Notes: generated from the sequence alone by a model not told the origin. A stretch of DNA of 64,000 nt from Scalesia atractyloides (GCA_947069175.1 CAMTDV010000013.1:54256610-54320609), one strand, 5' to 3'. Numbered from the stretch's first letter, positions 1 to 10,393 are shown. Translations and numbers: made by a program.

Positions 1-169
1 GGGTTTCCAAACCCGCTTCGTTTATTAATCAAATATCCAATTATAAAAATTTTATTTCGTATTTATGGTCAATATTAATTTTAAACAATACATATGTAAT
101 AAACATATTAGAATTTAAAAACAATAATTATTAAAAAGTAAAAATAAGTGCTTAAAAAATAAAAATCAA

Positions 170-230
170 GCTGCCGGGTTTCAAACCCGGGTCACCAAAC
201 AACCACAACACCACTCCGCCACATGCTGTC
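170..230 (-). repeat. tRNA-like fossil (Ser/Leu-type A box, B box)
   Basis: On the minus strand TGGCGGAGTGGT (221-210) matches a Ser/Leu-type tRNA A box, and GGGTTTGAAACCC (188-176) matches a B box whose central C has become T. No complete cloverleaf can be drawn, so this is a tRNA-derived relic (SINE head or decayed tRNA) rather than a working gene. A similar B-box-like palindrome, GGGTTTCCAAACCC, sits at 1-14, about 175 bp away. Confidence 0.45.
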
Positions 231-1045
231 TTTTGTCAATATAATGAAACAATTAATACTTATAATAAAACACGAAATCAAATTTAGTAATCAACGCGCC
301 CAATCCGCAGTCGCCGGAAATACCGACGATTTCGCTAAATTTCGATCGTTCCCTTTGACTGAACGCGTGAATTAACTTCGGCATCGGTTATAACCGATGT
401 CTAATCCCCCAATTCAAGTCGTAACCGCCGGAGAAATATTGACCACGAATCAAGATCAAATTCGGACTCGATTCATTCAGTTTCTTCCTTTTAAATACTC
501 ACCCAAGTCTCTGGTAATCTTTTCGCTCAAAATCGTACCATTTCTCGAAGTCTTAGCACTCGCCGGAGACATTCTTCTTTCGCCGGACTTTCACCGGAAA
601 ACCGAGACTTACACCAAATCGGTAAATTTCTCGACTCTTTCGTTTTCAATCCATTGTTAGACATATACTAACTTCAATCCTTCAACCAGAATCGGTTCCA
701 GACGACGTTGCCGGAATTCTGCACTGGCCGGAAAATCTCTGGAAATTCCTAAATCACACTGTAAATCGGTACAATCATCTAAACCCCCTGATATCTCTTG
801 TTTAGTCACTTAATTTCACAACTCATTGATCAAAACTGTTAATTGATCCACTCAGACGGAATTCACAAATCAGAGCCGACGACCCTTGCCGGAGTTCTGA
901 GAAAAACATCCTGTTTCTACAATTATGTTCTTTAATCTCATTATCTAATACTTTCCAACCAATTATAAGTTTCGATAATCGAATTAAACAAAAACAGTCG
1001 GGCATCTGGTTCTGTGTCTTTATAGATGAAGAAGACGAAGGCAAT

Positions 1046-1500
1046 ATGTGTATAAGTTTAATTAAAACTGAATATTATACCGGGTTAGACACACAGTCCA
1101 GTGGCGGACTGTGTGCAAATTTAATATCATGGTCCCGAGTTCTAGTCCTAACACGCTGCCCGGTTCTTACAAATCTCCAACCATTTTTAATACTGATATA
1201 TATTAAGGCGCAGATAGTATATAAATGTAATTAAAATCGCATATCATTCGGGTTAGTCACACAGCCTAGCTGGTCGGGTTGTGTGCAATACAAGGCTATG
1301 GACGCGTGTTCGAGTCCAGGCCCTCACACCGGTTCAATGATTTAAAAACCTTTTTAAATTAAATAGAATTCTGAATAATCTAAATAGTATATAAGTATAA
1401 TTAAAATCAGAAATATTTCGGGTTAGACACGTAGCTCAGTTGGTAGAGTTGCGTGCACGCGAACGAGAGGTCTCGGGTTCGAACCTCACTCAGCGCACAC
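1046..1500 (+). repeat. Three tandem tRNA-like modules, period about 169 bp
   Basis: Three units begin with CGGGTTAG at 1081, 1249 and 1419, so the spacing is 168 and 170 bp. Each is preceded by an AT-rich stretch of the form GTATAA..TAATTAAAA. The third is the best preserved: A box TAGCTCAGTTGG at 1432-1443 and B box GGTTCGAACC at 1476-1485. The second keeps TTCGAGTCC near 1310; the first is more decayed. This looks like a tRNA-derived SINE head or tRNA fossil that amplified in tandem inside the LTR. A functional tRNA is unlikely, because the acceptor stem does not pair well. Confidence 0.6.
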
Positions 1501-2079
1501 ATTACCCACAGTCCGACAGGTCAACAGTCCGGTCAACGGTCAAAAAGTCAAAAATTTTTATTTTTATTTATTTATTTAATTTAATTTAAAAATCAATTAA
1601 AAATACTTAAAAATAATATTTTTAAAGTTAGAAAATGATCTTAAACTCAAAAAAATAAATCTAAAAAATGCTATTAAAAATTGTTAATTAAAAGTGTTAG
1701 TCTCCAATAAAATCCAATTATTTACCGAACCATTTCGTTATTATTTTAGGTTAGTTCTTCATCGTCGATCAAATCCCAAAACTCTACCAAATTGTTAATT
1801 AAAAGTATAGTCTCAATAAAATCCAATTATTTACCCAATGTGAGTGAATCTCTACCAATTCCCTGTTTTAATCACATTTTTGGGGTGTATCATGTGTCGC
1901 TTAATTATTTGTTATATTTAAACACTTGAGCATCCATCATATCCGTGATCAAATGTGTATTCAATATGTATCAATTGTTGTGTGGATTATGTTTAGATTA
2001 AAGTTATCATTTTCAGTACATGCATTTCATTAGGCCCATCAGCTCCCCGTGGGAGACGGGTTCAGTACAGGTGCCTCAT

Positions 2080-2190
2080 TCGATCGGTTTCCATTTGATT
2101 GAGCCTTGATCGCACATACATCATCATACATTTCATACGATCGGCTCCATTTGATTGAGCCTTGATCTCACAATACATTATCATTCATGT
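2080..2190 (+). repeat. Two-copy tandem repeat, about 57 bp
   Basis: A unit running CGATCGG..TCCATTTGATTG..AGCCTTGATC is present twice, followed each time by a CA/TC-rich spacer. It lies inside the presumed gypsy LTR, has no coding content, and is an ordinary LTR-internal duplication. Confidence 0.6.
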
Positions 2191-2597
2191 CATATACTCA
2201 TTCATGATGGTTTGTGATTGTTTGTTTATATATGTTTGCTCACATATGAATATTGCACTACTTTTCAATATTAAATACAACAAGAAATCGATAACAATGT
2301 TTTTAAACAAGGTTCACTCGCCAACTTTTGTTGACCCAAAATTTCCCCCATTTTACACATGATACATGTGATCCAGTTGAGGCAAGAAACACATAAGAGG
2401 GCCTAGAAGATTAAATCAGTTTAAGCTTTGGATTATTTTACTTAGTTTCATTTCCTTGTATTTGTATGAATTTGATTTGAACATTGAAGTTGTAATTTGA
2501 ATTTAATAAATATTAAACATTCTAGTAAACATCATGAGCTTTGGTGATAACCCAATTATGCCCCGACTCTTATTCCGCTGCGGGTCGGGGTGTGACA

Positions 2598-3138
2598 AAA
2601 CTGTAGTCGCGCATTTGCTGTTGGATCCATAGAACCTGAGAGCAGCAACTAGAAGCTGAAGTATACTCAGCCTCACAGGTTGACGTAGCTACACATGTCT
2701 GCTTTTTGCATTACCACGTGACTAGGTGATTTCCCAAGAACTGACATCCTGCTAATGTTGATTTTGCATCAATCTTGCAGCCACCATGATCAGAATCACT
2801 GAATGTTGTCAAATCAAACTTATCATCCTTAATGTACCAGAGACTAGTGTCCGGGCAACCCTTCAGATAACGAAAGATTCTTTTCACAGCCATCAAATGA
2901 GAAACCTTTGGACTTTACTGTTAGCATGCTAGAAACATGTTGGGTACTTTATATCGGGTCTTGAAGCAGTAAGATACATAAGAGATCCGATCATAGCACG
3001 ATAAAGAGATGGTTCCACATGTTCACCCATACCATCAGGAGTAATCCCATGATTTTGAGCTAATGGAGTTCCCAAAGGTTTTGAGTCTTCCATCTGAAAT
3101 CGTTTGAGAAAACCATTCTTGAGAAGATATGAAGACAA
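2598..3138 (-). pseudogene. Copia RT C-terminal end and RNase H, element A
   Basis: The minus-strand frames carry the copia hallmarks RPDIKYPTC, KRIFRYLKGCPDTSLWY and the RNase H core FSDSDHGGCK, and continue to about 2605 with SSCCSQVLWIQQQM. RNase H degrades the RNA strand of the hybrid during reverse transcription. Two frames are needed, so at least one frameshift lies near 2910. A segment of roughly 90 codons that contains the catalytic YVDD in copy E is missing here: KNGF is joined directly to RFQMEDSKPLG near 3110. The enzyme would therefore be dead even without the stops. Confidence 0.85.
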
Positions 3139-3600
3139 CGTTTCTTACCAAGTCTGTGGAGCTTGATGAAGACCGTATAACGCCTTATTGAGAAGCTAAA
3201 CCTTCTCAGAATGGATTGGATCTGCAAAACCAGGTGGTTGTTCAACATATACTTCTTCTTCAACCACACCAGATGAAATGCACTCTTTTCATCCATTTGG
3301 TAAATTTTAAACTTCTTATAGAACGAATAAGCCAAGAAAATTCTTATGACCTCAAGATGTGATACCGTGCATAAACTTCATTGTATCAATGCCTTCTACC
3401 TAATTAAAGCCATGGACAACCAATCTTGCTTTGTTTCTCACAATAATACCTCAGTCATCCTTCTTACACTTGTAAACCCATCTTGTACCAATCTTCTTGT
3501 AGTTGTCAGGCCTGTCAACCAATTTCCACACGCCTAACTTCTAAAACTGCTAAAGTTCTTCAGTATTACCTCAACCCATGAATCTTCTTTCATTGCTTTC
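3139..3600 (-). pseudogene. Copia reverse transcriptase N-terminal half, element A
   Basis: Minus-strand translation gives KIYQMDEKSAFH, the counterpart of the copia RT motif YQMDVKSAFL. Further upstream lie segments matching the RT domain of mosaic E at 44758-45246. The frame is broken several times. From 3600 to about 3880 the sequence is homologous to the integrase-RT linker of E (about 45250-45480) and holds no intact frame. Confidence 0.75.
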
Positions 3601-3879
3601 TTCCAAGATTTTGGTTCAACTTGGCAGACATAGCAGGCAAAAGACCAATCATTCTATTCCCCAGATTCCCTAATAGCCGAATACAAACCAGCATTCTGGT
3701 TGTTCATTAGCTGATTACGAGTCTTCACACCACTCTGGACATATCCTATAATATTCTGCTAAGGATGGGTATTATGAATTCGAGTTTCAGGAACATCGAG
3801 AACTCGAGAATTTATACCGAAATTAATAATTTTCAGATCAACAGCTAATTCGTTTGTTGGATTTGGTGAAGATATAGAT

Positions 3880-4270
3880 GCATGACCTTCAGTTATCCCT
3901 AGATTTTGCACATTTGATGTGACAACTGAAATTTAGGAACCAGACTAGAAGTAGCTTCATTTGCATCATGGAACTCATCATCTTCTGACGAAACATTGTA
4001 GTCAGCAGCATCTTCGAATTCCTCATTCTGAACAAGATTGTTAACCGAGGTAGACACTTGATGGTTAACAATAATTAGTCGTACTAATGACGAGTCAACT
4101 ACAGTATCACTTTCTAGTAGCATTTGAGCAGCTGCAGATGCATCATCAAAAGTTAGAAGGTTAAAGGAGTCAAAAAGCCCATCGTAGTCAAACATCCAAG
4201 GAGCACCCGAAGCTCTTACTGATTCAATGTATCTTTGAACCTTAACTTCACTCTATTCTTCAATCCTTTT
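3880..4270 (-). pseudogene. Acidic integrase-RT linker, element A
   Basis: Minus-strand ORFs at 3899-4195 encode MFDYDGLFDSFN followed by an acidic, low-complexity stretch. The same text occurs at 45643-45840 and 49041-49310, so it is a family 1 feature between integrase and RT. It has no recognised domain. Confidence 0.7.
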
Positions 4271-5084
4271 CGATGACAAATTTCACACTCTGAAATTAGG
4301 ATGAGCATATCCAAGAAAGAAACCTTTGATAGCCTTTGGACCAAACTTTCCATGTGGATCAATCATAGTGCAAGGAGCTCCAAAAGGTTCTAAGAAATAC
4401 ACATCAGGTTTCCTTTTATGTAATAACTCGAAACATGTTTCCCCATGCCTCTTCACTGTAAGAACTCTATTCATTGTTGCGTCTTCACTGTAAGAACTCT
4501 ATTCATCGTGTAACATGCAGTAGCCACAGCTTCCCCCCCAGAATTGAATAGGAAGTTCTGATTCAACTAACATAGTTCTTGCAGTTTTAATCAGAGTTCT
4601 ATTTTTCCTCTTAGTGACACCATTTTGTTGTGGAGTGTAACGAGAGCTGTACTCATGCAAAATTCCTTTAGAAGAACATAACTCATCCATAACATGATTC
4701 TTGAATTCGGTGCCATTGTCTCCTTATCTTTAAATTATACAAATTTTCGAGTGGCGTTAGGAGATTCTTGAGGATTTCAGGAACTTCACTCTTGTGTGCC
4801 AACATATTTAACCATGAAAATCTTGAGTGGGCAACAGTAACTACTAAGCAATATTAATCACCAAAGGTAGTCTTGTGTTTCATAGGTCCAAAGAGGTCCA
4901 TATGAATAAGTTCTAGAGGCATATTCACCGTGTTAATCTTCTTCACAGGATGATATTTTCTAGCTTGCTTTCCCTTTTGGCACAATACACAGACTTCTTG
5001 TAAATGAAAGTTCTTCACTAGTACACCACTCACTAGATTATTTTTCACCAAATAGTCCATTTTCCTCAATTGAATGTGTCCCAT
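4271..5084 (-). pseudogene. Copia integrase, element A, catalytic Glu changed to Lys
   Basis: Integrase inserts the cDNA copy. Visible on the minus strand: the GAG-pre-integrase/zinc region with MGHIQLRKMDYLV and CVLCQKGKQ (5084-4950), the second catalytic Asp in DNGTEF (near 4715), the TPQQNG motif (near 4630) and the C-terminal FGAPCTMIDPHGKFG..GFFLGYA (near 4330). The residue after TPQQNGVT, normally the catalytic Glu of DDE integrases, is AAG (Lys) at 4612-4610. Frameshifts and stops break the frame near 4495 and 4730, and a short repeat of CACTGTAAGAACTCTATTCA occurs at about 4455 and 4485. Confidence 0.8.
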
Positions 5085-5310
5085 TCATCTATGCCAGCAG
5101 ATTGATTCCTTTTTGATGGCTTTTGAGACAAAACATGTGACTTGTGTAGACGTGGTAATAGCTTGGCTCATGTCAAGAATATACAAGTCATTAATTCTTA
5201 GAGCCGACAGGAAAATTCATTCTTTGGAAATCTTGAAACCAAGTTTCAGCACATAACAACCGGTATCATCAAAATAATCGTGAACTTCTTGTCGTAGATT
5301 TGAGAAACAC

Positions 5311-5520
5311 TCAGAATATTGTGATCAATTTGACAACATAATTGATCTTATGAAAACTAACAACACCATTGGAAACCATTCCTTCTCTAGTGATGTATCT
5401 GCCCTTATCTCCAGCAAAGGCAACATAACCTCCTCTAATGCTTTTCACATCATTAAGGAACCTTAAGTCGCCTGTCATGTGCCTTGATGGTCCACTGTCA
5501 ACAATCCAATGACTATTCAC
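5311..5520 (-). pseudogene. Copia aspartic protease, element A
   Basis: The minus-strand ORF contains WIVDSGPSRHMTGD, the copia retropepsin active site. The usual DSGAS has become DSGPS, with Ala replaced by Pro. Downstream GGYVAFAGDKGRYI and NGVVSFHKINYV match the protease/pre-integrase region of E at 50206-50545. Stops separate it from Gag and integrase, so it cannot be made as part of a polyprotein. Confidence 0.8.
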
Positions 5521-5554
5521 AGTTCCTCCTGGAACATCCTACACATTTCAATAC

Positions 5555-6600
5555 CTAATCAGTTTGAGATGGGGACCAAGCCTTTGTGGTCTTGGGTCGA
5601 CTCTTATCATCAAGAAATGTGATTTCTATTTCTTGATGATTTTGAAACTCTATGCCTCCCCCTGAAACATTATCGGTCTTAGGTTTCCAAGATTGTTGAA
5701 ATTTACCAGAATGACTATTATTTTCATTTTTAACTACTTCTTGTTTTATCAAACTTGAAGAACTTGGTTTCCTTTCTGAAAAATCCCGGTTTTAATGCCT
5801 TTTCAATTATGTTTACTTGTTTACATCTTGTTTTTCTTGTTTTTCTTTAACAATACGTTTGTCTTGTTTTGGTGATACAGATCGACGTTGGCAAGTTGGT
5901 TCAGGAGGGCTTTTTCAACAAATCTGGGTTTTGCTGGGTTGGTACAATTTTTGATTATGTGGCCAAACTCTCCACACTTAAAACATGTTCTCCTTTCAAC
6001 AAATTTAGGAGATCCTGTTTTATGACTTGATGTTGAACTTTTTGGTCTAGAGGTACTTGGTTCATCTTCACACCCATTTGTGTGTTGAGTGTAATTGTTT
6101 TGACTGTTACACTTTAAAATCTTGACTTGTTTTACAAAATCAACATTAGACATGGTTTCAAAAGTCTCGATTTTATCCATACCAATTGAACCCAGAAATT
6201 GAACATTTTTCAATTTCTTCTTATAGCGAGCGCCTTTAGCTTCAACCTTTGGTTGTGATACCATAGGTTTTCAGCTCGCTTTTCTTGTTGTTTTTCTTTG
6301 GAAACGGATAATGGTTGAGACTTGATTGGATTCTTCTTTTCCAAAAATTTGGTTGTTGAATTTTCAAAAACTTGATCAATTGAGGTTGGATTTACATTTT
6401 TTATTGGAAAGTCTTTGTTTGAGTAAATTTTCTTGTCCCCAATCAAAGTATACAACACATTATCATTTTCATCTGTAGGCGCATTTGTCTTGACAGATTT
6501 CATTGGATCATTCCCTTGATTTTCAATAGTTTTTACATTGGGAGTAGCAGAATTCTCTATCCCTTTTTCTTCATCAAGAGATTGATCCTGATCGATTTTC
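5555..6600 (-). pseudogene. Gag C-terminal region with intact zinc knuckle, element A
   Basis: Minus-strand ORFs at 6210-6503, 5821-6264 and 5555-5752 form the C-terminal part of Gag. A CCHC knuckle, CFKCGEFGHIIKNC (CX2CX4HX4C), lies at 5985-5944 and would bind genomic RNA. It is surrounded by Lys-rich and Ser/Thr-rich low-complexity sequence, as in E (50667-51589). At least two frameshifts interrupt it. Confidence 0.75.
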
Positions 6601-7093
6601 TCTTACTCATCATCCTCCTCTATTGTAGAAGGATTCTGATCAGCAACTGATGATGAGTTCTCGGATTTTCTTCTTTCAACTGAGGAAGTGTCCAGCTTAA
6701 ATCCTAATCCTGCTGCAAACTCTTCAGGATTGAGAGGTACAGATGGTTCAAAGCGTGGCATTTCCTCTCATCAGGCAATTTGGTATAATTATGTTTCAAC
6801 GAGGTGGACACGATTATACCCAATGCATTTGACATCTCCCTAAGCTCTTGAACGTCAATGATGTGATCAAGCAAATACTAGGAGTTAGAATAACTTTCCA
6901 ATTTTAAAGCTTTCTCAATTGCTTTTACTTGTTTATGTTTTTGTTTCTCTTTTTGATCCTTAATGATTCTTTTATCTTGAGTCGGAGAAACAGATTTACG
7001 TTTGCAAGTTGGTTCATGAGGGGTTTTCTCTATACATCTTGATTTGGCTAGATTTTGATAATCTTTTATAATTTGGCCAAATTCTCCACATTT
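6601..7093 (-). pseudogene. Second copy of Gag knuckle region, duplicated in A
   Basis: A second zinc-knuckle-like segment (CGEFGQII, followed by a Lys-rich stretch ending IEKALKLESYSNSRY) lies upstream of the intact one. In E the text ESYSNSRY is preceded by the coiled-coil part of Gag, not by the knuckle. Element A therefore has its knuckle region twice, with the second join at ALKL/ES. This points to template switching or unequal recombination during replication. Confidence 0.6.
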
Positions 7094-7543
7094 GAGTCAC
7101 GAAGAACGTTCTACAATGGTTGTACGAAACACTATAAGTCACGAAGAACGTTCTACAATGGACACTCGCACGAACAGGAACTGGCTCGCACGAACAAGCA
7201 AAGAGCTTATTGAAAGGGGCCACTCGTACGAGTAGAGAATCACTCGTACCAATCAGCAAGTGGCTCGTACGAGCAACAACTTGCTCGTACGAAGCACTTT
7301 TCACTCACACGTAGATGTGTTCTTTCAGAGAACGTGCCAACAGACATGACATACACAAGACTCAACAGTATGCATACATGAAACTGTTTTACAACACAGA
7401 CTAACTAATCGTTGTACTAAATCAAGATAGGAGGATATCTTGATTTGGTCAACACTACCAAAACTATACAGACACATTAAACAAAGACCATACAAATACA
7501 GACGTAAGTAAGAACATGCGACAGACACAAAAGTGTATCAACA
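7094..7543 (-). mobile_element. Family 1 LTR fragment inside gag of A
   Basis: On the minus strand the fragment starts TGTTGATACACTTTTG at 7543, the same start as the complete family 1 LTRs at 41571 (minus) and 10474 (plus). It runs to about 7094, where it is cut and Gag knuckle sequence resumes. It contains several CGTACGAG-type palindromes (7100-7310). The last part of the LTR, ending ACCTACA, is missing, so this is a truncated insertion or recombination product. Confidence 0.75.
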
Positions 7544-8285
7544 GTGGTAAGGCATCGGCAAAACGCATTACAATCTTTTGTGGAGATGCGATCACCTTGT
7601 ATGAATACATTTCACTAAGCAGATGATAGAAACGAGTTGTCATGTCGCTTAGTGTTCCATTCTCCATTAACTCTTTCTTGGTGGTGGTACATGTCGTATC
7701 TTTGTATGGAAACCTTGTATGAAGACCTTCAAACTTTTTCTTCAGAAGACATGTCGTATCTTTCTTGTTGTAGCATTTCCTTCCCCTCTTGCTTCCAAAG
7801 TATCCCACAAATTGTTGGTGGTGTACAATACATGAATTGATGATAAATATCCTTATGAAGTGCTTGTGTAAGGATAGCAAATGCCTTTTTTTCTAGATCA
7901 TAAGCATTTTTATCATTTTCATCTAAGTTGGCTAAAGAGGTTGGAATTGATCCTGCTTCTTCGAGAGATTCCTTGTATGGTGTAGTAAAACATGTCCATA
8001 ATTATGTATTTTGACCAAGAACATACGTATGGAAACGATTTTCCATGAAGGATAATCATACGTATGGTTCAACTTCGGTGGACGGTTGTTACTTCCTATT
8101 TCACTCTCGCAAATAAGAAGAGTCTGAATGCTTTGATTATAATTTGCCACACACGCCCATTGATTAGTAGTATTCATGGATGTTTGTCGAGCCATCAATG
8201 ATTTAACCCATGAGGTTGTGAAGCATTGTGGTGAGTCTTGGTTTGTGCTTGAACTACACCCCCAATCCCAAGGATTTGTACCCAT
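7544..8285 (-). pseudogene. Copia gag N-terminal region (UBN2-like), element A
   Basis: The minus strand starts ATG at 8285. It shows the family 1 Gag text ANYNQSIQTLL..ESEIGSNNRPPKLNH and later TRFYHLLSEMYSY and SPQKIVMRFADALP. These align with E gag at 53447-54092. Gag forms the virus-like particle. The frame is broken near 7930 and ends by running into the LTR fragment at 7543, so the predicted ORF 7464-7880 is a fusion with LTR sequence. Confidence 0.8.
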
Positions 8286-9050
8286 TTTGTTTTCTTGTTT
8301 ATGAAAATCGACTTAAAAATTAACTTGTAATAAAAGCCTTACTGTTAAAGTTCACGATTTTAAAAAAAGAAGTATTGAAAAACTGGTCACGAACAACAAA
8401 TCACGAAAAACTTAGTTCTTCGTACGAACCACTGATTCGAACGAATCAATGTTCTTCGTACGAGTTAAAGGTTCTTTGTACGAACCTCAAGTTCTTCATA
8501 CGAACAAGTTGTTGTTCGTGCGAACAGGTGGTTCTTCGCCCGAACAATTTGTTCTTCGTATGGTTGGTTGTTCGCAGATGGGGTCTTTCGCAGTGGATCT
8601 TTTTGCATGGTTGGTTAGTGAGAAGTTTCCTTTTTAACAGAAACTTGTTTATGAGTTTGTTCGAAAGTTGTCAGGTGTCTTATACAAATTCGGTCAAAAG
8701 GACAAACATTCCAAAATCAGCTTTTCAGTCAAGTCAGTCAAATCTTAAGATCTGGGGTCAACCCTAAAGGAATATTCCGGGGAGTTGCCCAACAAATGCT
8801 TCACCAGAAAATATGTTCAGCTAAACTTTGATGGAAAATTTCAAGAAACCAAATTCTAACATGTCTCCATGTATTTTAACAAGGTTTTTATAAAAATTTT
8901 CTGAAAACAACATGTTTTACCTAAGTTTTAAACTACTTTTTTTTTAAAAACTTAAGTTTCTTGTTAGAAGCTTAAGAACACTTCCAGGAAGCTACACAAC
9001 TTGCTCAAACACAACACTGTGCTTGGTTTTAAACAAGGAAGAGCGCCAAA
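8286..9050 (-). other. Untranslated leader of element A
   Basis: This is the stretch between PBS and gag on the minus strand. It has no credible coding frame. The part nearest gag (8415-8565) holds the palindrome array described separately; the rest (8570-9050) is AT-rich. It is homologous to the leader of E at 54093-54870. By position it would contain the RNA packaging and dimerisation signals. Confidence 0.6.
8415..8565. repeat. TTCGTACGAAC array with 20 bp period in leader of A
   Basis: Eight copies of a degenerate palindrome (consensus TTCGTACGAAC) start at 8419, 8436, 8455, 8475, 8495, 8515, 8535 and 8555. The last six are spaced exactly 20 bp apart. The spacers vary in sequence, so the period and the palindrome are more conserved than the text between them. 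Confidence 0.85.
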
Positions 9051-9062
9051 GCTTTGATACCA
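9051..9062 (-). promoter_or_regulatory. Primer-binding site (initiator tRNA-Met), element A
   Basis: The minus strand reads TGGTATCAAAGC, one mismatch from the iMet PBS TGGTATCAGAGC. It lies two bases inside the LTR end (plus strand TGTAGG from 9065). It primes minus-strand cDNA synthesis. Confidence 0.85.
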
Positions 9063-9064
9063 CT

Positions 9065-9250
9065 TGTAGGTCCACTTGGAGGATCAAGATAACCTACTTC
9101 CTTGTTATCTAATACACATACGAGTGCGGAATCCACGTAAGTATGAAAACCAAAGCAAACTAACACACACAAGCTAACCAAAGATTCACTATCTTGATTA
9201 AGAAAAGAGAGCTAGTACAAACACATACACGCAATGTTCATACAGACTTA
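9065..9250 (-). mobile_element. Truncated 5' LTR of element A (family 1)
   Basis: The plus strand from TGTAGGTCCACTTGGAGG at 9065 to about 9250 closely matches the end of the complete family 1 LTR at 40839-41025. Beyond CATACAGACT the two diverge abruptly, so the promoter part of this LTR is gone. Confidence 0.8.
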
Positions 9251-10361
9251 GGAAAGCCTGAAGAGTGGAAATTGGGCTAGGCCCATACTTACAAAACCTA
9301 TTGGGCTAGGCCGATATGTAATAAACTTTTAGATGGAACTTTTAGATTAAAATTTTGGGCGAGGCCCATTTACATGTGATCAATCTAGAATACATATATG
9401 AAAAATATATATATATATATATATGTATACCAACAAAGAAAAACCAACAAATGCAAGTATCAAATTCAAGCTCAGATACTTGTACGAAAAATGAACGAAA
9501 GCCTAGGTGTCTAATATATTAGAACACTTATAGGTCGAGAAACGAACGAAGTGTTAGGAATCAAATAGAGATTTGCACGGAAGAAAATTTGTGAGTTCAT
9601 GTTTCCCCATTTATTTAAATATTTCTATGGTTTTTAAACGTGTAGGGATGTATACATGTTACATTTAGTATAACTTGGAAATGAAAATATTGGAACACAT
9701 GTGGATAAGGCTCAAGTATTGGGACCATTAATGAATAAAAGTACCGAGGAACAAGTGGATAGATCTATTGGGTTTGGGCGACCCCCACTCTATTAAGGCA
9801 ACAATAAAAGATCGTATTAGAGTGCTTTTGTGTCTAAAACGAGTGTCTCAGACACAATAAATCGTCAGGTTTTGTTGCCACCTTATTCGGCATACAGATT
9901 AGTGTCCTTGCAACACACTACTGATCCTACAAGTTTCATTAAGTTATACTAAACGAATTTATTATTTCAAATGTTTTTGAAGATTCATTTGATGCAAAAA
10001 TTTATACATGAATTCACCAAATTTCGTTGACGTCGTTTTCAGAACTTACATGTATTACATGAAACTAGTGGACGGCCTTGGGAGAAATTCATGTTCGTAT
10101 GTTATAAAGTCAAGAAATTATATTTCATCCAATCTTTTGTTATTGTGTTTGTAAACTCATGTTTAAATTTTAAACAATGTTGTTAAATTTGTGGTATGTT
10201 TCAAGACAAAAAGGGTCGTATGTAAACCTTGTGTTGAATAAAGGGTATGGATGAATATTTTACAACGTATTACAATTGTTGTTTACTTGGTTGAATGCAT
10301 GGACTGCCGCTCTGGCCACACCTCACCACGCTTCCGCTACATCGAAAATCAGGGTGTGACA
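9251..10361 (+). mobile_element. Probable gypsy-type LTR fragment (3' end)
   Basis: AT-rich non-coding DNA ending in CAGGGTGTGACA at 10361, like the gypsy LTR ends at 2597 and 57944. It contains the short phrase GGGC(T/G)AGGCC(C/G)AT three times (9270-9370) and a TA microsatellite at about 9403-9424. No TG start with a matching target duplication was found; the left border is simply where family 1 LTR homology stops. No gene is visible. Confidence 0.4.
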
Positions 10362-10393
10362 TTTCTCTCATGTGAAATGAGCAGGTTGTGACA
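10362..10393 (+). pseudogene. 32 bp relic of element C gag, ending in target site TGACA
   Basis: The text CTCTCATGTGAAATGAGCAG followed by GTTGTGACA matches element D gag at about 19657-19688. It continues in frame-equivalent fashion at 34504 (TGACAAATGCTGATGG). It is the left flank of element B's insertion site; the last five bases (10389-10393) are the target duplication. The rest of C's gag 5' part is not in the window. Confidence 0.8.

Larger units (their letters stand above)
1..2597 (+). mobile_element. 3' part of a long gypsy-type LTR, cut by window start
   Basis: The segment has no credible coding frame; its short ORFs carry no known domain. It ends in a GC-rich hairpin (CCCCGAC about 2561, GTCGGGG about 2584) followed by GGTGTGACA. 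This closely matches the end of the complete gypsy LTR at 57935-57944. Directly after 2597 begins copia RNase H sequence of element A, so this LTR element appears to have inserted into A's 3' region. The left end lies outside the window. It could instead be a solo LTR; the other copy of the target duplication would settle this. Confidence 0.55.
2598..9250 (-). mobile_element. Ty1/copia element A (family 1), degenerate, 3' end lost
   Basis: Read on the minus strand the order is LTR fragment (9250-9065), iMet-type PBS, leader, gag, protease, integrase, reverse transcriptase, RNase H. That order is diagnostic of Ty1/copia. The long Gag with a spacer before the zinc knuckle suggests the Sirevirus lineage. 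The 3' LTR and the sequence after RNase H are missing, because a gypsy LTR abuts at 2597. The 5' LTR keeps only its last 186 bp. All genes carry stops, frameshifts or deletions. The closest relative in the window is mosaic E (40839-54917). Confidence 0.85.

Noticed and set aside
397..660. 87-codon plus-strand ORF in the first LTR
   Set aside because: Repetitive GCCGGA-rich text, no domain, and it lies in LTR-like DNA; length is within chance for this composition.
1432..1490. Functional tRNA gene
   Set aside because: A and B boxes are good, but the acceptor stem does not pair and the unit is one of three tandem decayed copies.
8415..8565. CRISPR-like array
   Set aside because: Repeats of about 10 bp with 10 bp spacers, degenerate and in a plant retrotransposon leader; wrong size and context.
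8375..8767. 130-codon plus-strand ORF
   Set aside because: Produced by translating the 20 bp palindrome array; the real element runs on the minus strand.
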